Source: Cyclobacteriaceae bacterium (GTDB lineage: Bacteria > Bacteroidota > Bacteroidia > Cytophagales > Cyclobacteriaceae). From it: DNA of 64,000 nt. This document shows, one piece after another, positions 53,001-61,270 of this stretch (position 1 is its first letter; each line of letters begins with the position of its first letter). Location of the stretch: NCBI GenBank assembly GCA_028281285.1, contig JANQKF010000025.1:53394-117393 (forward strand), written 5' to 3'. The notes below the pieces were generated by a model. It worked only from the letters and a program-made list of their open reading frames with translations. It had not been told where the DNA came from and did no database searches. The translations under genes were made by a program, and so were the position numbers.

Positions 53001-53222
53001 ACCTTTTAAGTTGTCCTCGATTTTAAGGACAATACCTTCTTCGATCTCAAGGGGAGAAGCCCCCGGGTAAGCAATTGTGATGTTTATGATTCTTGACTCA
53101 TTCAGAGGAAAGAATGAGGATTTCATTTTAAGCATTCCAAGAATACCAAAGATGATTATAGCCCCCATTAGCACATTTACGGCCACGGGATATTTGATGA
53201 AGTAGGCAATTAGCTTTCTCAT
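50034..53222 (-). CDS. RND efflux pump inner-membrane transporter (AcrB/HAE1 type)
   Basis: A 1062-residue RND transporter with twelve helices and two large periplasmic loops. The first helix (YPVAVNVLMGAIIIFGILGM) is followed by FFPLNESRIINITIAYPGAS, the porter domain. The helix-4 relay Asp pair is in GILVDDGIVIAENI, and the second half shows NDGLVLIGKFNG and FLTSLTTIAGLAPLILETSR. The VPLSEI-like segment VPFSEIADYKIERG is also present. The class exports drugs, detergents or other hydrophobic molecules by proton antiport. The exact substrate cannot be read from the sequence. It is central in the three-gene operon. Confidence 0.95.
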   Translation of the reverse strand: MRKLIAYFIKYPVAVNVLMGAIIIFGILGMLKMKSSFFPLNESRIINITIAYPGASPLEIEEGIVLKIEDNLKGVVGIDRVTSVSNENSGRISVEIEKGRDIDLMVQEVKNAVDRVPSYPTGMEPLVVNKTQSTRETISFAVSGENIELKALKSIARQIENDLRGIDGISQVTITGFPNEEIEIAVREKDLLAYNLSFAEVAQTVARENILVTGGNIKTNEEEYLIRANSRSYLAKELDYLVVRAEPSGNLIRLRDIADVRDRFAESPDASYYNGKVSVNVAINNTNDEDLVSTAANVRDYVEDFNKRYTNLQLDIINDTSITLNQRTALLTENALVGMFLVLIFLSLFLNTRLAFWVAVGLPIAFLGMFIFAPGLSVTINILSLFGMIIVIGILVDDGIVIAENIYHHYEKGKGRVQAAIDGTMEVIPPIVSAILTTILAFSTFLFLDGRIGEFFGEVSVVVILTLSVSLIEALIILPAHIAHSKALVKEDPKVKKTSIGRVFSKLRQINKIGDKIISFLRDGMYSRVLRFSLNNRFLSLAIGFSILILTVGAIGGGMIRTSFFPQLASDRVSVTLKMPEGTPGYVTDSILTAIESKAWLVNEEFTARQTGNQPVIQNIIKRLGPGTANGNLNINLLPGELRDFPSTDIGNAIRKAMGPVYGVEALTYGGGRNFGGSPISISLLGSNIAELKAAKAELKEKMQSNALLKDITDNDPQGIKEIKIELKEKAYLLGLSTQEVMNQVRYGFFGFQAQRFQRGQDEIRVWVRYDAQDRSSINNLDEMKIATSGGSRVPFSEIADYKIERGEIAINHLDGRREVQITADLSDPTESAPDILANLRDNVVPEIQSRYPSVAALYDGQKREQNKLIRSANTVIPIIVFLIYMTIAFTFRSYGQPLLLIMLIPLSLIGVAWGHYIHGFPINILSWLGIIALIGIMVNDGLVLIGKFNGYLREGMPYNEALYEAARSRFRAIFLTSLTTIAGLAPLILETSRQAQFLIPMAISIAYGIGVATVLTLIVLPIYLSLSNSFKVSTKWLFTGKRVPREQVERAVLELKTEVHD

Positions 53223-53227
53223 GGCCG

Positions 53228-54355
53228 TTATTCAATGTTTCCGGATGCAGGAGCAATTTTGACCAACATACCACTGTAGGCTCCAGGCAGGTTGCGGCTC
53301 AGAATTTGTGTTCCATCTGTAAGTCCCTTGACCACGGCTGTACTTTCAGTATAAAAAACAGGTGACACTTTCTTGATGACCAGTTTGCCATCTTCGACTG
53401 CAAAAAGCTCGTTTTCGTTGAAGAGGAGTGTTCTTGGTATTTCCAGGGCATCTTTTTCAGCTCTGGCTGTGATGTTGGCCTCCATATACATTCCTTCAAT
53501 TAGATCATCTCCTCTAACTCCGATAAACACTTTCACGGTTTGCGTGCTTTGATCTAATCTTCCATTGATCCGCCTGACAATACCGGTCCATTCCTGATCT
53601 CCTGTCAGGTTGGTTAGAGCAACTGGTTTACCTATTTGAAGAATGCCCATAAATTCTTCCTTAATGTCTACTTCCAATTCGAAATCACTTAATGAAACGA
53701 ACTCTCCAAGTTTCTGTCCAGATCTTATCAAGGTACCCGGATTGACCAACGACTCGGTAAGAATACCATCGAAAGGCGCTCTGATCCTGTACTTTTTGAA
53801 TCGCTCCTCCAGGTTCTTAATGTTATAATAGGTGGTTACAATCTGCTTACCATTCACAAAGTATTTCTCCTTATCGGATACCGGATTGGGCAACGGAGCC
53901 ACTGTTTTTTCCAGATCGAAGGATTGAAGATAAGCTTCCCAATTTTTAAATGACTCTGGAAAGTCAAATCGTAAATCGGGCATCATTCCAGTAATTAAAT
54001 CATATAGTGTACTTCTTTGAGCCAGCAAACTCGTATAGAACTCTTTGCTGTCTATGTCCATGAGAAGCTGCCCTTTTCTGAAGGCTTGACCTGATTTGAA
54101 AGGCTTTGTTGATTCATTGAATATACCCTGAACCTCTGAATACAGCTCGATCTTCCTGGAAGCGACAAGGTTACCTTTCGCCTTTACTTTTATCGGTACT
54201 TCGGAGTTTAATACCGCTTGAGTGAAAACGGTTTTTACGGTTTTCGGTACTTCACGAACCGGCCGAGTATTGTTGCTTATTAATGTTTTGGCAGTGTAAC
54301 CGGCCCCAGCTAGTAAAACTACGCCAAGGACAATACCAATAATCTTTCTTAACAT
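53228..54355 (-). CDS. RND efflux periplasmic adaptor (MFP)
   Basis: A 375-residue membrane-fusion protein with an N-terminal anchor (LRKIIGIVLGVVLLAGAGYT). The lipoyl, hairpin and beta-barrel domains follow: KLKAKGNLVASRKIELYSEV pattern (VKAKGNLVASRKIELYSEVQ), KSGQAFRKGQLLMDID, YRIRAPFDGILTESLVNPGT, ALTNLTGDQEWTGIVRRING. The hairpin is short and includes a MMPDLRFDFPESFKNWEAYL stretch. It links the RND protein to TolC. It is the first gene of the operon and stops 5 bp before the RND start. Confidence 0.93.
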   Translation of the reverse strand: MLRKIIGIVLGVVLLAGAGYTAKTLISNNTRPVREVPKTVKTVFTQAVLNSEVPIKVKAKGNLVASRKIELYSEVQGIFNESTKPFKSGQAFRKGQLLMDIDSKEFYTSLLAQRSTLYDLITGMMPDLRFDFPESFKNWEAYLQSFDLEKTVAPLPNPVSDKEKYFVNGKQIVTTYYNIKNLEERFKKYRIRAPFDGILTESLVNPGTLIRSGQKLGEFVSLSDFELEVDIKEEFMGILQIGKPVALTNLTGDQEWTGIVRRINGRLDQSTQTVKVFIGVRGDDLIEGMYMEANITARAEKDALEIPRTLLFNENELFAVEDGKLVIKKVSPVFYTESTAVVKGLTDGTQILSRNLPGAYSGMLVKIAPASGNIE

Positions 54356-54554
54356 GTCTATTGAGTTCCAGTATCTCTAAGTGAAAAACGGTACATATTG
54401 TTCAACCATTCAACAGATTTTACAACACCCTTAATCGAAAATCGGATGCGAATGAATGGCAATAGTTTAATTATGGCCTCAAGTTTAATTTGAATGGTGA
54501 ATTCCGGTGAAGAATGGGCGGGAGTGGCTTATGGATATGATCCGAATTCACTAC

Positions 54555-54959
54555 TCATTCACGGAGCACGTTGACGCGATGGATTTTTTCGTCCTTCACC
54601 TCGTAAATCACTACCAATTCTATGACTTCCTTGCTTCCCATTCGCCCGAGAATACTTTCATGGTCGATTACTTGATTTCCTAGAACAATACGATTAGTGA
54701 GCTCAGAGTGTAACTCCGGAGATTTTTCGAATAAGTCGGAATATAAGTCTTTCACGGCATCGTGTCCCTGAGCAATGAGTTTTCCATCTGAAAAATTATA
54801 TAATTCGATGTCTTCGCTCATCACAGACATAAATCCGTCAATGTCTCGGTTGTTATAAGTATCCAGTTGCTTTTGAACAACTTGTTCCGGGGTTAGTTTC
54901 TGAAGTAAGGTCATGTTGGACAAGGTTGATAGGGTAAGACAAAGCAAGTACAATTTCAT
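54555..54959 (-). CDS. NTF2/SnoaL-like small secreted protein
   Basis: A 134-residue protein with a possible signal peptide (MKLYLLCLTLSTLSNMTLLQ). The rest is an NTF2-like fold in SnoaL/steroid-isomerase style: VVQKQLDTYNNRDIDGFMSV, MSEDIELYNFSDGKLIAQGH, IVLGNQVIDHESILGR and the ending IHRVNVLRE. It stands alone with more than 190 bp on each side. Probably a small-molecule-binding or isomerase-like protein; the role is unknown. Confidence 0.78.
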   Translation of the reverse strand: MKLYLLCLTLSTLSNMTLLQKLTPEQVVQKQLDTYNNRDIDGFMSVMSEDIELYNFSDGKLIAQGHDAVKDLYSDLFEKSPELHSELTNRIVLGNQVIDHESILGRMGSKEVIELVVIYEVKDEKIHRVNVLRE

Positions 54960-55152
54960 ATCTATATAAGATAAGTCTTTTCCAAAATGTTCACTATTAT
55001 GTGATTGAATTAAGATTGTGAGTGTAGATTAATGCCGTTGATGAAACTTGTCCTGCCATTGCTTTGGAGATTTGAGCATGTCAAGCATTTTTTCCTTACC
55101 TTATGATCGAACATAAATCACTCTCCTAAGGGGGAAAAGTTAATTGAATTGA

Positions 55153-55383
55153 ATGGATAAAAAGGGAAGACCGGCCACCCGTCCGCCAGAATTGAAATCC
55201 GGGTTTTATTTGGAAGTTAGGAGCAGGGGTGCAAATACAGGAGTGAAGGTCAGAAGAGATACGAGGGCCGAAATGGAATTTGCGATTAAACAGTACGAAA
55301 AAAGTAAGACCGTGGTCTACCTGGGCGAAGTAAGAGATGGTCGATGGGTTGATGGTAAAAACGCTGGTAAAAAAACTCGCTGA
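55153..55383 (+). CDS. Small basic hypothetical protein
   Basis: I do not recognise this family. A 76-residue, strongly basic, soluble protein with two beta-like segments (ELKSGFYLEVRSRGANTGVK and KTVVYLGEVRDGRWVDGKN). The coding sequence is real by codon use and by clean borders, with an ATG preceded by an AT-rich leader. The second half looks like a strand-helix-strand module with many Arg/Lys, so nucleic acid contact is possible but unproved. Confidence 0.55.
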   Translation: MDKKGRPATRPPELKSGFYLEVRSRGANTGVKVRRDTRAEMEFAIKQYEKSKTVVYLGEVRDGRWVDGKNAGKKTR

Positions 55384-55405
55384 TAAGTATTAAAGGGTTA
55401 TAAAC

Positions 55406-55432
55406 CAATTAAGCCTTATTCAGGCTTATTGG
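55406..55432 (+). terminator. Weak hairpin after the small basic gene
   Basis: TAAGCCT (55410-55416) pairs with AGGCTTA (55422-55428), extended by CCAA (55406-55409) and TTGG (55429-55432). It lies 22 bp after the stop. The T tract is poor, so termination is likely but weak. Confidence 0.4.
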
Positions 55433-55505
55433 ACTTATTCTAAAATAATTAATTGTACTTCCTTACGTGGGCGAGTTGATACCAATGCTATTTGACCTCA
55501 ATGGA

Positions 55506-55604
55506 CTAGAAAAGTAGTCCCAGAGAAAAAAGCAGTCCGTTTCCTGATATCAATATGGCTACTGCCAACCCTGTGTTCTTGATTTCTTTGATTAGATTTT
55601 TCAT
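55506..55604 (-). CDS. Possible 32-residue hydrophobic membrane peptide
   Basis: A short ORF that reads MKNLIKEIKNTGLAVAILIS and then GNGLLFSLGLLF. Its first 10 residues are charged and the rest is a single hydrophobic helix of about 20 residues, as in small membrane proteins. It has an ATG and a TAG stop, and a G-rich element (GGGGTGGGGTAAA) lies about 45-60 bp upstream. No homolog is known to me, so it may be a real small gene or chance. The rest of this 400-bp gap (55384-55784) holds a weak hairpin and a promoter-like element only. Confidence 0.4.
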   Translation of the reverse strand: MKNLIKEIKNTGLAVAILISGNGLLFSLGLLF

Positions 55605-55649
55605 AATGCTTTTGGTTTAGTCTTTACCTATTAAAGCGTTAAGTGGAGA

Positions 55650-55667
55650 TTTACCCCACCCCCCCAA
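55650..55667 (-). promoter_or_regulatory. Second copy of the G-rich element
   Basis: Read on the minus strand, GGGGGGGTGGGGTAAATCTC lies just upstream of the small ORF start at 55604. It matches the element at 44760-44773 over GGGGTGGGGTAAA and continues with CTCC in both. Confidence 0.45.
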
Positions 55668-55735
55668 CGGAAAATATTGAAGCGTCAAACCAGATGTTCT
55701 TCCGCCTCTGTTGAGATGAAGCATTTCAACACGGC

Positions 55736-55767
55736 TTGGTATTTGTTATTAATCAGATTTATCTTTG
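55736..55767 (+). promoter_or_regulatory. Candidate Bacteroidota promoter
   Basis: TTGG at 55736-55739 and TATCTTTG at 55760-55767 (TAnnTTTG) are separated by 20 bp, matching the family consensus. It lies 18 bp before the start of the lipoprotein gene at 55785. Confidence 0.5.
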
Positions 55768-55784
55768 TACAATATCTCCATCTC

Positions 55785-56267
55785 ATGAAAAGCCTTTTCG
55801 CCCGCATTGCCGTCATCACAGTTTTTGCCATTCCAGTTTTGTTTTCTGGTTGTGATTTTTGTTCCAATGATGAGCCTAGTAAGAATCATAGCATTAATTT
55901 CCATAATGGGAGTACCTCAGATCTTCATATTTCTTTTTCTGCCGATAGCAGGTTTGGAGGAGGAAACCCACGCTACGAGCGGAAAGACAGTGCGTTTGTT
56001 TTGCCTGTTGGAGAGTCCTTTGAAATGATTAATGATGGTTACAGTCCGGGCATCCGTGAACCGGCTTATGCCCATTATCATAGGCCGAGCGAGATTAATG
56101 CTCGAATTCATGAATTCACTGTATTCAAGATCGTTGACTCAGATACAGTTTGGGCGAACTTGGATTTGTTAGTAGAAGAGCGCTGGAGCATGTTTGACAA
56201 TGACCCGATTACTTGCGGCCCGACTTATCATACCTATGGGTATAGAATTGAGGACACGGATTTTTGA
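55785..56267 (+). CDS. Small lipoprotein of unknown function
   Basis: About 160 residues from MKSLFARIAVITVFAIPVLF with lipobox LFSGC (about residue 22). An upstream in-frame start adds 36 codons that cross the promoter-like element, so it was rejected. The mature part is beta-rich (NFHNGSTSDLHISFSADSRF, VLPVGESFEMINDGYSPGIR), with three cysteines near the lipid anchor and one near the C-terminus. The family is not recognised. It converges with the alpha/beta hydrolase gene, 9 bp apart. Confidence 0.7.
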   Translation: MKSLFARIAVITVFAIPVLFSGCDFCSNDEPSKNHSINFHNGSTSDLHISFSADSRFGGGNPRYERKDSAFVLPVGESFEMINDGYSPGIREPAYAHYHRPSEINARIHEFTVFKIVDSDTVWANLDLLVEERWSMFDNDPITCGPTYHTYGYRIEDTDF

Positions 56268-56276
56268 TAGGTTGTC

Positions 56277-57104
56277 TTAATTCAATCTATCGATCAAGTC
56301 ATTTATGGCATCAATAACTAGGTTGGGTTCATTAGAATGAATATTGTGACCAGTGTTAGTGATGATTTGCTGGAAGTTATCTCCGGAAACTCCTTGCCCT
56401 AAGGACCGATGATAGGCCGCCCATTGAGAGTTGCTGCCCTCACTGCTGTTGGTTAAAACAGTGATCGGGATATTGGGAAGGTCGGGAAGAGTCTGTAAAT
56501 AGATAACCCCCTCTTTTAATTGTTCTGATTCTTTACTTGCCCCTATCAGACTTGCATAGTTCGCAACAATGTCGTCCTCTTGAGTTTGTGTCAGAATCAG
56601 CTCGTTTTCATGACTAGGATCCACAAAAACGAGCCCTGCCAAGTCACCGGGATATCGAATCGTATAAGCTCTTATGATTGCACCTCCCCATGAATGGCCT
56701 ACGAGCACTACTCTTTCATTGGGCGCTACCTGGTCTTTGATTTGTTTAAGTTCCGATGATAGCCGGATTAAATCTCGTGGTTCTGGTCCTAACTCAGAAG
56801 TTGAATATCCTCCTCGATGATAAGAAACTCCTCGGTTTTGCTTTCCCACTTCCCTGAGGATGATATTCCACACACCACCGTCATGGCCCAGCCCCGATTC
56901 GTAGATTACCGTGGTTCCTCGTTCGTTGGTGGAGGTGCCTCGCAAGACATGTGTTCCCAAATCAAATACCTCACTCGTGAACTGGACGACAATGTTCTCT
57001 TCGAGTGTATCGTCACTGCCACAACTTTTAAACAGAACCACTGCAGTTGCAGCCAGTGCGATCAAAATCAAGCGCTTAAAAGATGAGAAGTGCAGGGTTT
57101 TCAC
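56277..57104 (-). CDS. Alpha/beta hydrolase lipoprotein
   Basis: A 275-residue enzyme starting at a GTG. The hydrophobic N-terminus ends in FKSC (Cys about 28), so it may be lipid-anchored. It has the alpha/beta hydrolase fold: TTVIYESGLGHDGGVWN (oxyanion region), nucleophile S138 in VGHSWGGAII, likely acid in LVFVDPSHENE or a later loop, and His in ITNTGHNIHSNEPNL. The pattern matches general esterase or lipase-like proteins of the pimeloyl-ester-carboxylesterase group. Substrate unknown. Confidence 0.85.
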   Translation of the reverse strand: MKTLHFSSFKRLILIALAATAVVLFKSCGSDDTLEENIVVQFTSEVFDLGTHVLRGTSTNERGTTVIYESGLGHDGGVWNIILREVGKQNRGVSYHRGGYSTSELGPEPRDLIRLSSELKQIKDQVAPNERVVLVGHSWGGAIIRAYTIRYPGDLAGLVFVDPSHENELILTQTQEDDIVANYASLIGASKESEQLKEGVIYLQTLPDLPNIPITVLTNSSEGSNSQWAAYHRSLGQGVSGDNFQQIITNTGHNIHSNEPNLVIDAINDLIDRLN

Positions 57105-57216
57105 ACCAAAAGTTAGGAAATTCTAGATTCATATGGTTAACCCTGACTCGTAGAGGCCCTTAGCCTAAATCAATTAAAAAGAGAGAAATTACGAGGACTC
57201 GGCTTTCTAACTTGGA

Positions 57217-57612
57217 CTAATGCTCTTTTCTTCCGGTGAAGAGTTGAACATTTCTATCATCATTACCTCCAAGGTGGTAGATGTATGAAAATCGATTCAC
57301 AGTAGGTGCATACATGCCATTGTTGGCCAGTATATCACTGGAAGATTTTATGTGAATGGCTCCGTTCACCTTAGTCACGGTAGCTTCAAAAGTTGCTGAA
57401 CTAGTCGTGATTGATGGTGCAATTTTCACCGTGTTATCGTCAATCTTTGTAATCGTGATTTTATGATCATCAATGGCCGATGCGAGTGAAGGGTCCATGA
57501 GTTTACCTATATATTCTCCCGAAATTTCGTCTGCAGCCGACAAAGACGAGCCAGGGGGTTCTTTTCCAAGTAGGAAAACAGTGCTGATGATCAAAACAAT
57601 TGCATATTTCAT
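57217..57612 (-). CDS. Secreted beta-barrel-like hypothetical
   Basis: A 131-residue protein with a signal peptide (about 1-21). The mature part is mainly beta strands (GEYIGKLMDPSLASAIDDHK, VKIAPSITTSSATFEATVTK, VNRFSYIYHLGGNDDRNVQL), suggestive of a calycin/lipocalin-type barrel. The family is not recognised. It has no close partner; the nearest minus-strand gene lies 112 bp downstream. Confidence 0.6.
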   Translation of the reverse strand: MKYAIVLIISTVFLLGKEPPGSSLSAADEISGEYIGKLMDPSLASAIDDHKITITKIDDNTVKIAPSITTSSATFEATVTKVNGAIHIKSSSDILANNGMYAPTVNRFSYIYHLGGNDDRNVQLFTGRKEH

Positions 57613-57882
57613 TTTTTTGATGTTTAACGAGTTTTACACACATGTTTAGTCATCCGTTTGATGACAACGGACTCCGATTTTCCGATATGAAAGTTATTGG
57701 GAGCAAACTCATCATCGGCTTTGTTGGTCCGAGTTGTAAAGTGAAGTTATTCGTTATTGGCTCCCTTTACTGGGTTTATTGATGATTGGGATGAATTGAA
57801 TATTGACAGTGACGAACGATTTCTGCTGTTTTTGACTTACGCCAAAAGTAAATTCGATAATTTCAAATTCAGTTTTATTCCA

Positions 57883-58728
57883 ATGAAGTTAATCAGTTCA
57901 AGAGGGCATAGAGGGTGGCTTACATCAATATTGCTGACGTTGGTTCTCGTCACGAGTCTGACTGCTCAACAGAAGAGTCAATTCGATTGGCAATCAAAGG
58001 AAATAGATGAAGGTATTGTCTGGAAAACTTTACACACCGAACTTTTTGATGCTCAGCAATTCATTAATGTGTTAGAGATAGATCTTCGGAAAAGAGAACT
58101 CACTTTAGTCTATAATCCAGATACTAATCAACCTACCAGTGTTATGGCCGAGGAATCCAGCGCTTTGGCCGCAGTCAATGCTGGTTTTTTTGATATGGTC
58201 AATGGAGGCTCTGTCACTTATCTCAAAAGAGATGGCGAAATAATCGGAGATACAACAAAATGGAAGAGGAACGCCAATCTGAATGGTGCCCTGGTGATTA
58301 TGGTTGATGGAAAAGTCGAAATGGAAATGGCAAGGCAGAATTCGTATTACACAAATGACGAAAAAATTGATGATGTTTTGATCACAGGTTCTTTGCTTAT
58401 TGATGATGGTACAATGATGGCATTACCGGATAATTCGTTCGTAACAAACAGACATCCGCGCACTAGTGTTGGTATAGTTGGCGATCATACCATTTTACTG
58501 ATGACGATCGATGGGAGAGCAGAAGCTGCTGCAGGCATGACTTTGCCTGAATTACAATCTTTCATGAAATCGCTGAATTGTAAAGAAGCCATCAATCTGG
58601 ATGGAGGTGGATCGACCACCATGTGGATAGGTAAGGGCGATTTGGGGGTGGTAAACATGCCATCAGACAACCGCAAGTTTGATCATGAAGGTGAAAGAAG
58701 GGTTTCGAATATCCTGGTGGTCAAGTGA
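57883..58728 (+). CDS. Phosphodiester glycosidase (NAGPA-like) family protein
   Basis: About 281 residues from MKLISSRGHRGWLTSILLTL, which gives a signal peptide (cleaved after LTAQ); a start 42 codons upstream was rejected as it lacks conservation. The domain matches the NAGPA/phosphodiester glycosidase family: VNAGFFDMVNGG, RHPRTSVGIVGDHTILLMTI, DGRAEAAAGMTLPELQSFMK, EAINLDGGGSTTMWIGKGDL and the ending ERRVSNILVVK. The motif NLDGGGS is the family hallmark. It probably cleaves sugar-phosphodiester bonds in exported glycans or wall polymers. Confidence 0.88.
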   Translation: MKLISSRGHRGWLTSILLTLVLVTSLTAQQKSQFDWQSKEIDEGIVWKTLHTELFDAQQFINVLEIDLRKRELTLVYNPDTNQPTSVMAEESSALAAVNAGFFDMVNGGSVTYLKRDGEIIGDTTKWKRNANLNGALVIMVDGKVEMEMARQNSYYTNDEKIDDVLITGSLLIDDGTMMALPDNSFVTNRHPRTSVGIVGDHTILLMTIDGRAEAAAGMTLPELQSFMKSLNCKEAINLDGGGSTTMWIGKGDLGVVNMPSDNRKFDHEGERRVSNILVVK

Positions 58729-58733
58729 TTTTT

Positions 58734-58756
58734 GGAAGCAGACTGTTCTGCCTTCC
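58734..58756. terminator. Hairpin between convergent genes
   Basis: GGAAGCAGA (58734-58742) pairs with TCTGCCTTCC (58747-58756) with a one-base bulge and a 4-base loop. It lies in the gap between the convergent phosphodiester glycosidase and amine oxidase genes. No clear T tract follows on either strand, so only weak termination is expected. Confidence 0.35.
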
Positions 58757-58794
58757 TGGATCTAAGATACCCCCGAACACGCCCCTTTGAATTC

Positions 58795-59973
58795 TTATTC
58801 CACCAATTCACTAACTGCTCGAATGGCTGATCTTGCGGCTGCATGAACACTACTCCAATCTTCACCTGTGGTATATGAATCTCCAGCAAAATAGACTTTG
58901 TTGTTTATAGATTTGCCTAATGCATTCACCAAATTGAAATCTTCATAAGCTGATAGATAAGCGGCTCTGGCATAGGGCTCTGCATTCCAGTTCTGTCTTA
59001 TATGCCGGAGGTAATTTGGTGTAGCCTGATTGTCAAACAGGTCATCAAGCTCTGCTAAAACATAGTCCCTAAATTCGTTGTCATTGGTAATTGAAATGTA
59101 GGTCTCTGCCGGCACACCAGTCGAAAACAGGCCAAGAATGTGTTGGGTGGTGTCTTGCCCATAAGCAGCATCGTAAAACATTTTTTGTCCAGATGGTTCA
59201 GGTTGTATATCATAGCCGACTATGGTAGGGTAGAACTGACTTGAGAATTCAAAAAATGCTTTAAATCCGCTCCAGACATGCGCGTTGTTAATGGCCTGTT
59301 GCTTTGTACTCGAAAGAGCCGGTGTAAAAGTGATTACATCATTCTGGAGAATCTTCAATGGTACTGCAATGATCACACGATCCGCTGTATAAGACTGATT
59401 ACCTGAGGAGTTCACCATGATTTGATCTCCGGAATAGTCGATATCCGTAATCTGAATATTGTATCTGATCCTAGATTCAATGCTTGGAAAAACATAAGTG
59501 TTGAAGAAATCGAGCCAGCTAGAGCCAACAAATTTCTGATCAATAGTAAATCCAGCTACTTCAAAACTGATTTGGGTTCCGCTAGCTGAGTCAATGGCAA
59601 TATCGTTTGTAAGATCATAGGGAGTGGTGGTGATATCAATATCGATTGATTCATCATTCACTATTTCAGAGAATATTCCACGCTCAACATGCAGCCATTC
59701 TGCCCCTAGAGGGATAGGAAAATCGGTGAAGGTGGTGTTGGTTCTAATTCTTCCTCCGTGAGTAGAATTTGCTTCCAATATCTCAAAATCAATTCCTCTT
59801 TGTGCTAGCAAATATCCTGCAGTCATACCAGCAGGGCCTGCACCAATAATTAGAACTTTCCCTGTAAAGTTACCACCGGGATTCTCATCGCCCTTGCAAG
59901 AACTAATCATTGATGGGAATGGAACCGCTATGCCCAAAAGGGCACACATTTTCACAAATTCTTTTCTGGTCAT
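58795..59973 (-). CDS. Exported flavin amine oxidase-type lipoprotein
   Basis: About 392 residues from MTRKEFVKMCALLGIAVPFP, with lipobox ISSC near residue 26 (an upstream start adds 14 residues). The FAD site VLIIGAGPAGMTAGYLLAQR with EILEANSTHGGRIRT is the flavin-binding start of amine oxidase-type proteins, and the C-terminus has VYFAGDSYTTGEDWSSVHAA, the second flavin contact. Signal peptide with an RK-E-F-V-K motif resembles a twin-arginine signal, which fits export of a folded FAD enzyme. It may oxidise amines or a related substrate in the periplasm; no substrate is deduced. Confidence 0.88.
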   Translation of the reverse strand: MTRKEFVKMCALLGIAVPFPSMISSCKGDENPGGNFTGKVLIIGAGPAGMTAGYLLAQRGIDFEILEANSTHGGRIRTNTTFTDFPIPLGAEWLHVERGIFSEIVNDESIDIDITTTPYDLTNDIAIDSASGTQISFEVAGFTIDQKFVGSSWLDFFNTYVFPSIESRIRYNIQITDIDYSGDQIMVNSSGNQSYTADRVIIAVPLKILQNDVITFTPALSSTKQQAINNAHVWSGFKAFFEFSSQFYPTIVGYDIQPEPSGQKMFYDAAYGQDTTQHILGLFSTGVPAETYISITNDNEFRDYVLAELDDLFDNQATPNYLRHIRQNWNAEPYARAAYLSAYEDFNLVNALGKSINNKVYFAGDSYTTGEDWSSVHAAARSAIRAVSELVE

Positions 59974-60217
59974 AAGGCTGAATTTAACAATTGATATACA
60001 TTTTACCAGCAGCATATCAATTGTGAGTAATGATCAGTGACTGTAGCCATTAGGTGCTGATTGTACCAGGCGATTGGTTAGAACAACCTAGCCCTTGATT
60101 ACTACCGCTTATCTATGACTCGAATGCATCTAATGTTTTTAAAATTATAATATTTATAATCCCTATTTGGCCATTTAAGGTGAAGTTCCGTATGCTTATC
60201 TGGGCTAATGCTATGAT

Positions 60218-61270
60218 ATGTTCATAATCGATACCGTAACATTATTCGCGTTTTTCGGAACGTTCCTGGGGCTTATTTTCGCGGCAATATTCTGGCACAA
60301 GAACAAGACGGTTTCCAATAAGGTATTTGCTATTCTACTACTGGCTACGAGCATAAGAATAGCCAAAAATATTTTCGTGCATTTGAGAGAACTCAACCCG
60401 GAAATGTTCCCCAATTACGAAGTTTGGAGAACAATGGTATACACTGGTATATCACATCAACTTGCCATTGGCCCTTTGTTTTTAATCTACTTTCAATCGA
60501 AACTCAACCCCAGATTTAAATGGAATAACAAAATTCTGTGGCATTTTTTGCCCTATGGGTTGTTCATAATAGCCGGCTTTTTTGTTCGATGGTGGTTTTG
60601 GGAAAACGGGGGTTTATGGGCATGTTATATATCAATTCTTGTCTACTATTTGCTGGCATTCCGGGAATTCCAGCAAAATTTATCATTTGTTGACTTTGGT
60701 ACAAAATCATGGTTGCAAGGCTTATTGATCGCTGTGGGTATCTTGATGGTTTTGTATTCTCCAGTACTGTTTCACTACGTGGGTTACGCTGGTGGTGGCT
60801 TACTCTATACGGTGGCTATATTGTTTACAGGTTACCTTATGATCGTTAACAAAGGAAAGATTTCCTTTTTTAGAACTAAATACGAAACCTCCTCTTTAAA
60901 GCGAGAACATTTAAAAGAAATCAAAACAAGGTTAGAAGTTTCATTTCGGGATGAACGTCCTTTCCTGGATGCTGAATTGACCTTACAGAAACTTGCTGAT
61001 CTTCTGGAAATCAAGGTACACCACCTTTCCAGAGCCATTAATCAAGAGTTTCAAATGAGCTTTGCTGACTATATCAACTCTTTTCGGCTTAAGGAAGCCA
61101 CGCAGCGACTAAAAAATCCCAAATACGATCATCTTAAGATTGCGGCTTTAGCGTATGAATGTGGGTTTAATTCTGTACCGACTTTCAATACTCTATTTAA
61201 AAAGGTCCATAAAACAACACCAACTTCTTACAGGAAAGAATATAGGATGTCACTTTCTGAGAAAGACTAG
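60218..61270 (+). CDS. Membrane-anchored AraC family regulator
   Basis: A 350-residue protein with about seven helices in the N-terminal sensor (residues 3-215, for example LFAFFGTFLGLIFAAIFWHK, WHFLPYGLFIIAGFFVRWWF) and an AraC-type DNA-binding domain (about 245-345: LTLQKLADLLEIKVHHLSRA, LKIAALAYECGFNSVPTFNT, KVHKTTPTSYRKEY). It has the same layout as the regulator at 40002. It overlaps by 4 bp the stop of the convergent VOC gene. Target not known. Confidence 0.9.
   Translation: MFIIDTVTLFAFFGTFLGLIFAAIFWHKNKTVSNKVFAILLLATSIRIAKNIFVHLRELNPEMFPNYEVWRTMVYTGISHQLAIGPLFLIYFQSKLNPRFKWNNKILWHFLPYGLFIIAGFFVRWWFWENGGLWACYISILVYYLLAFREFQQNLSFVDFGTKSWLQGLLIAVGILMVLYSPVLFHYVGYAGGGLLYTVAILFTGYLMIVNKGKISFFRTKYETSSLKREHLKEIKTRLEVSFRDERPFLDAELTLQKLADLLEIKVHHLSRAINQEFQMSFADYINSFRLKEATQRLKNPKYDHLKIAALAYECGFNSVPTFNTLFKKVHKTTPTSYRKEYRMSLSEKD

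Noticed and set aside
57757..57882. A 42-codon N-terminal extension of the phosphodiester glycosidase
   Set aside because: The extension is hydrophilic and would bury the obvious signal peptide starting at 57883.
58758..58790. C-rich stretch resembling the G-rich element
   Set aside because: It lacks the GGGGTGGGGTAAA core and lies downstream, not upstream, of its neighbouring genes.
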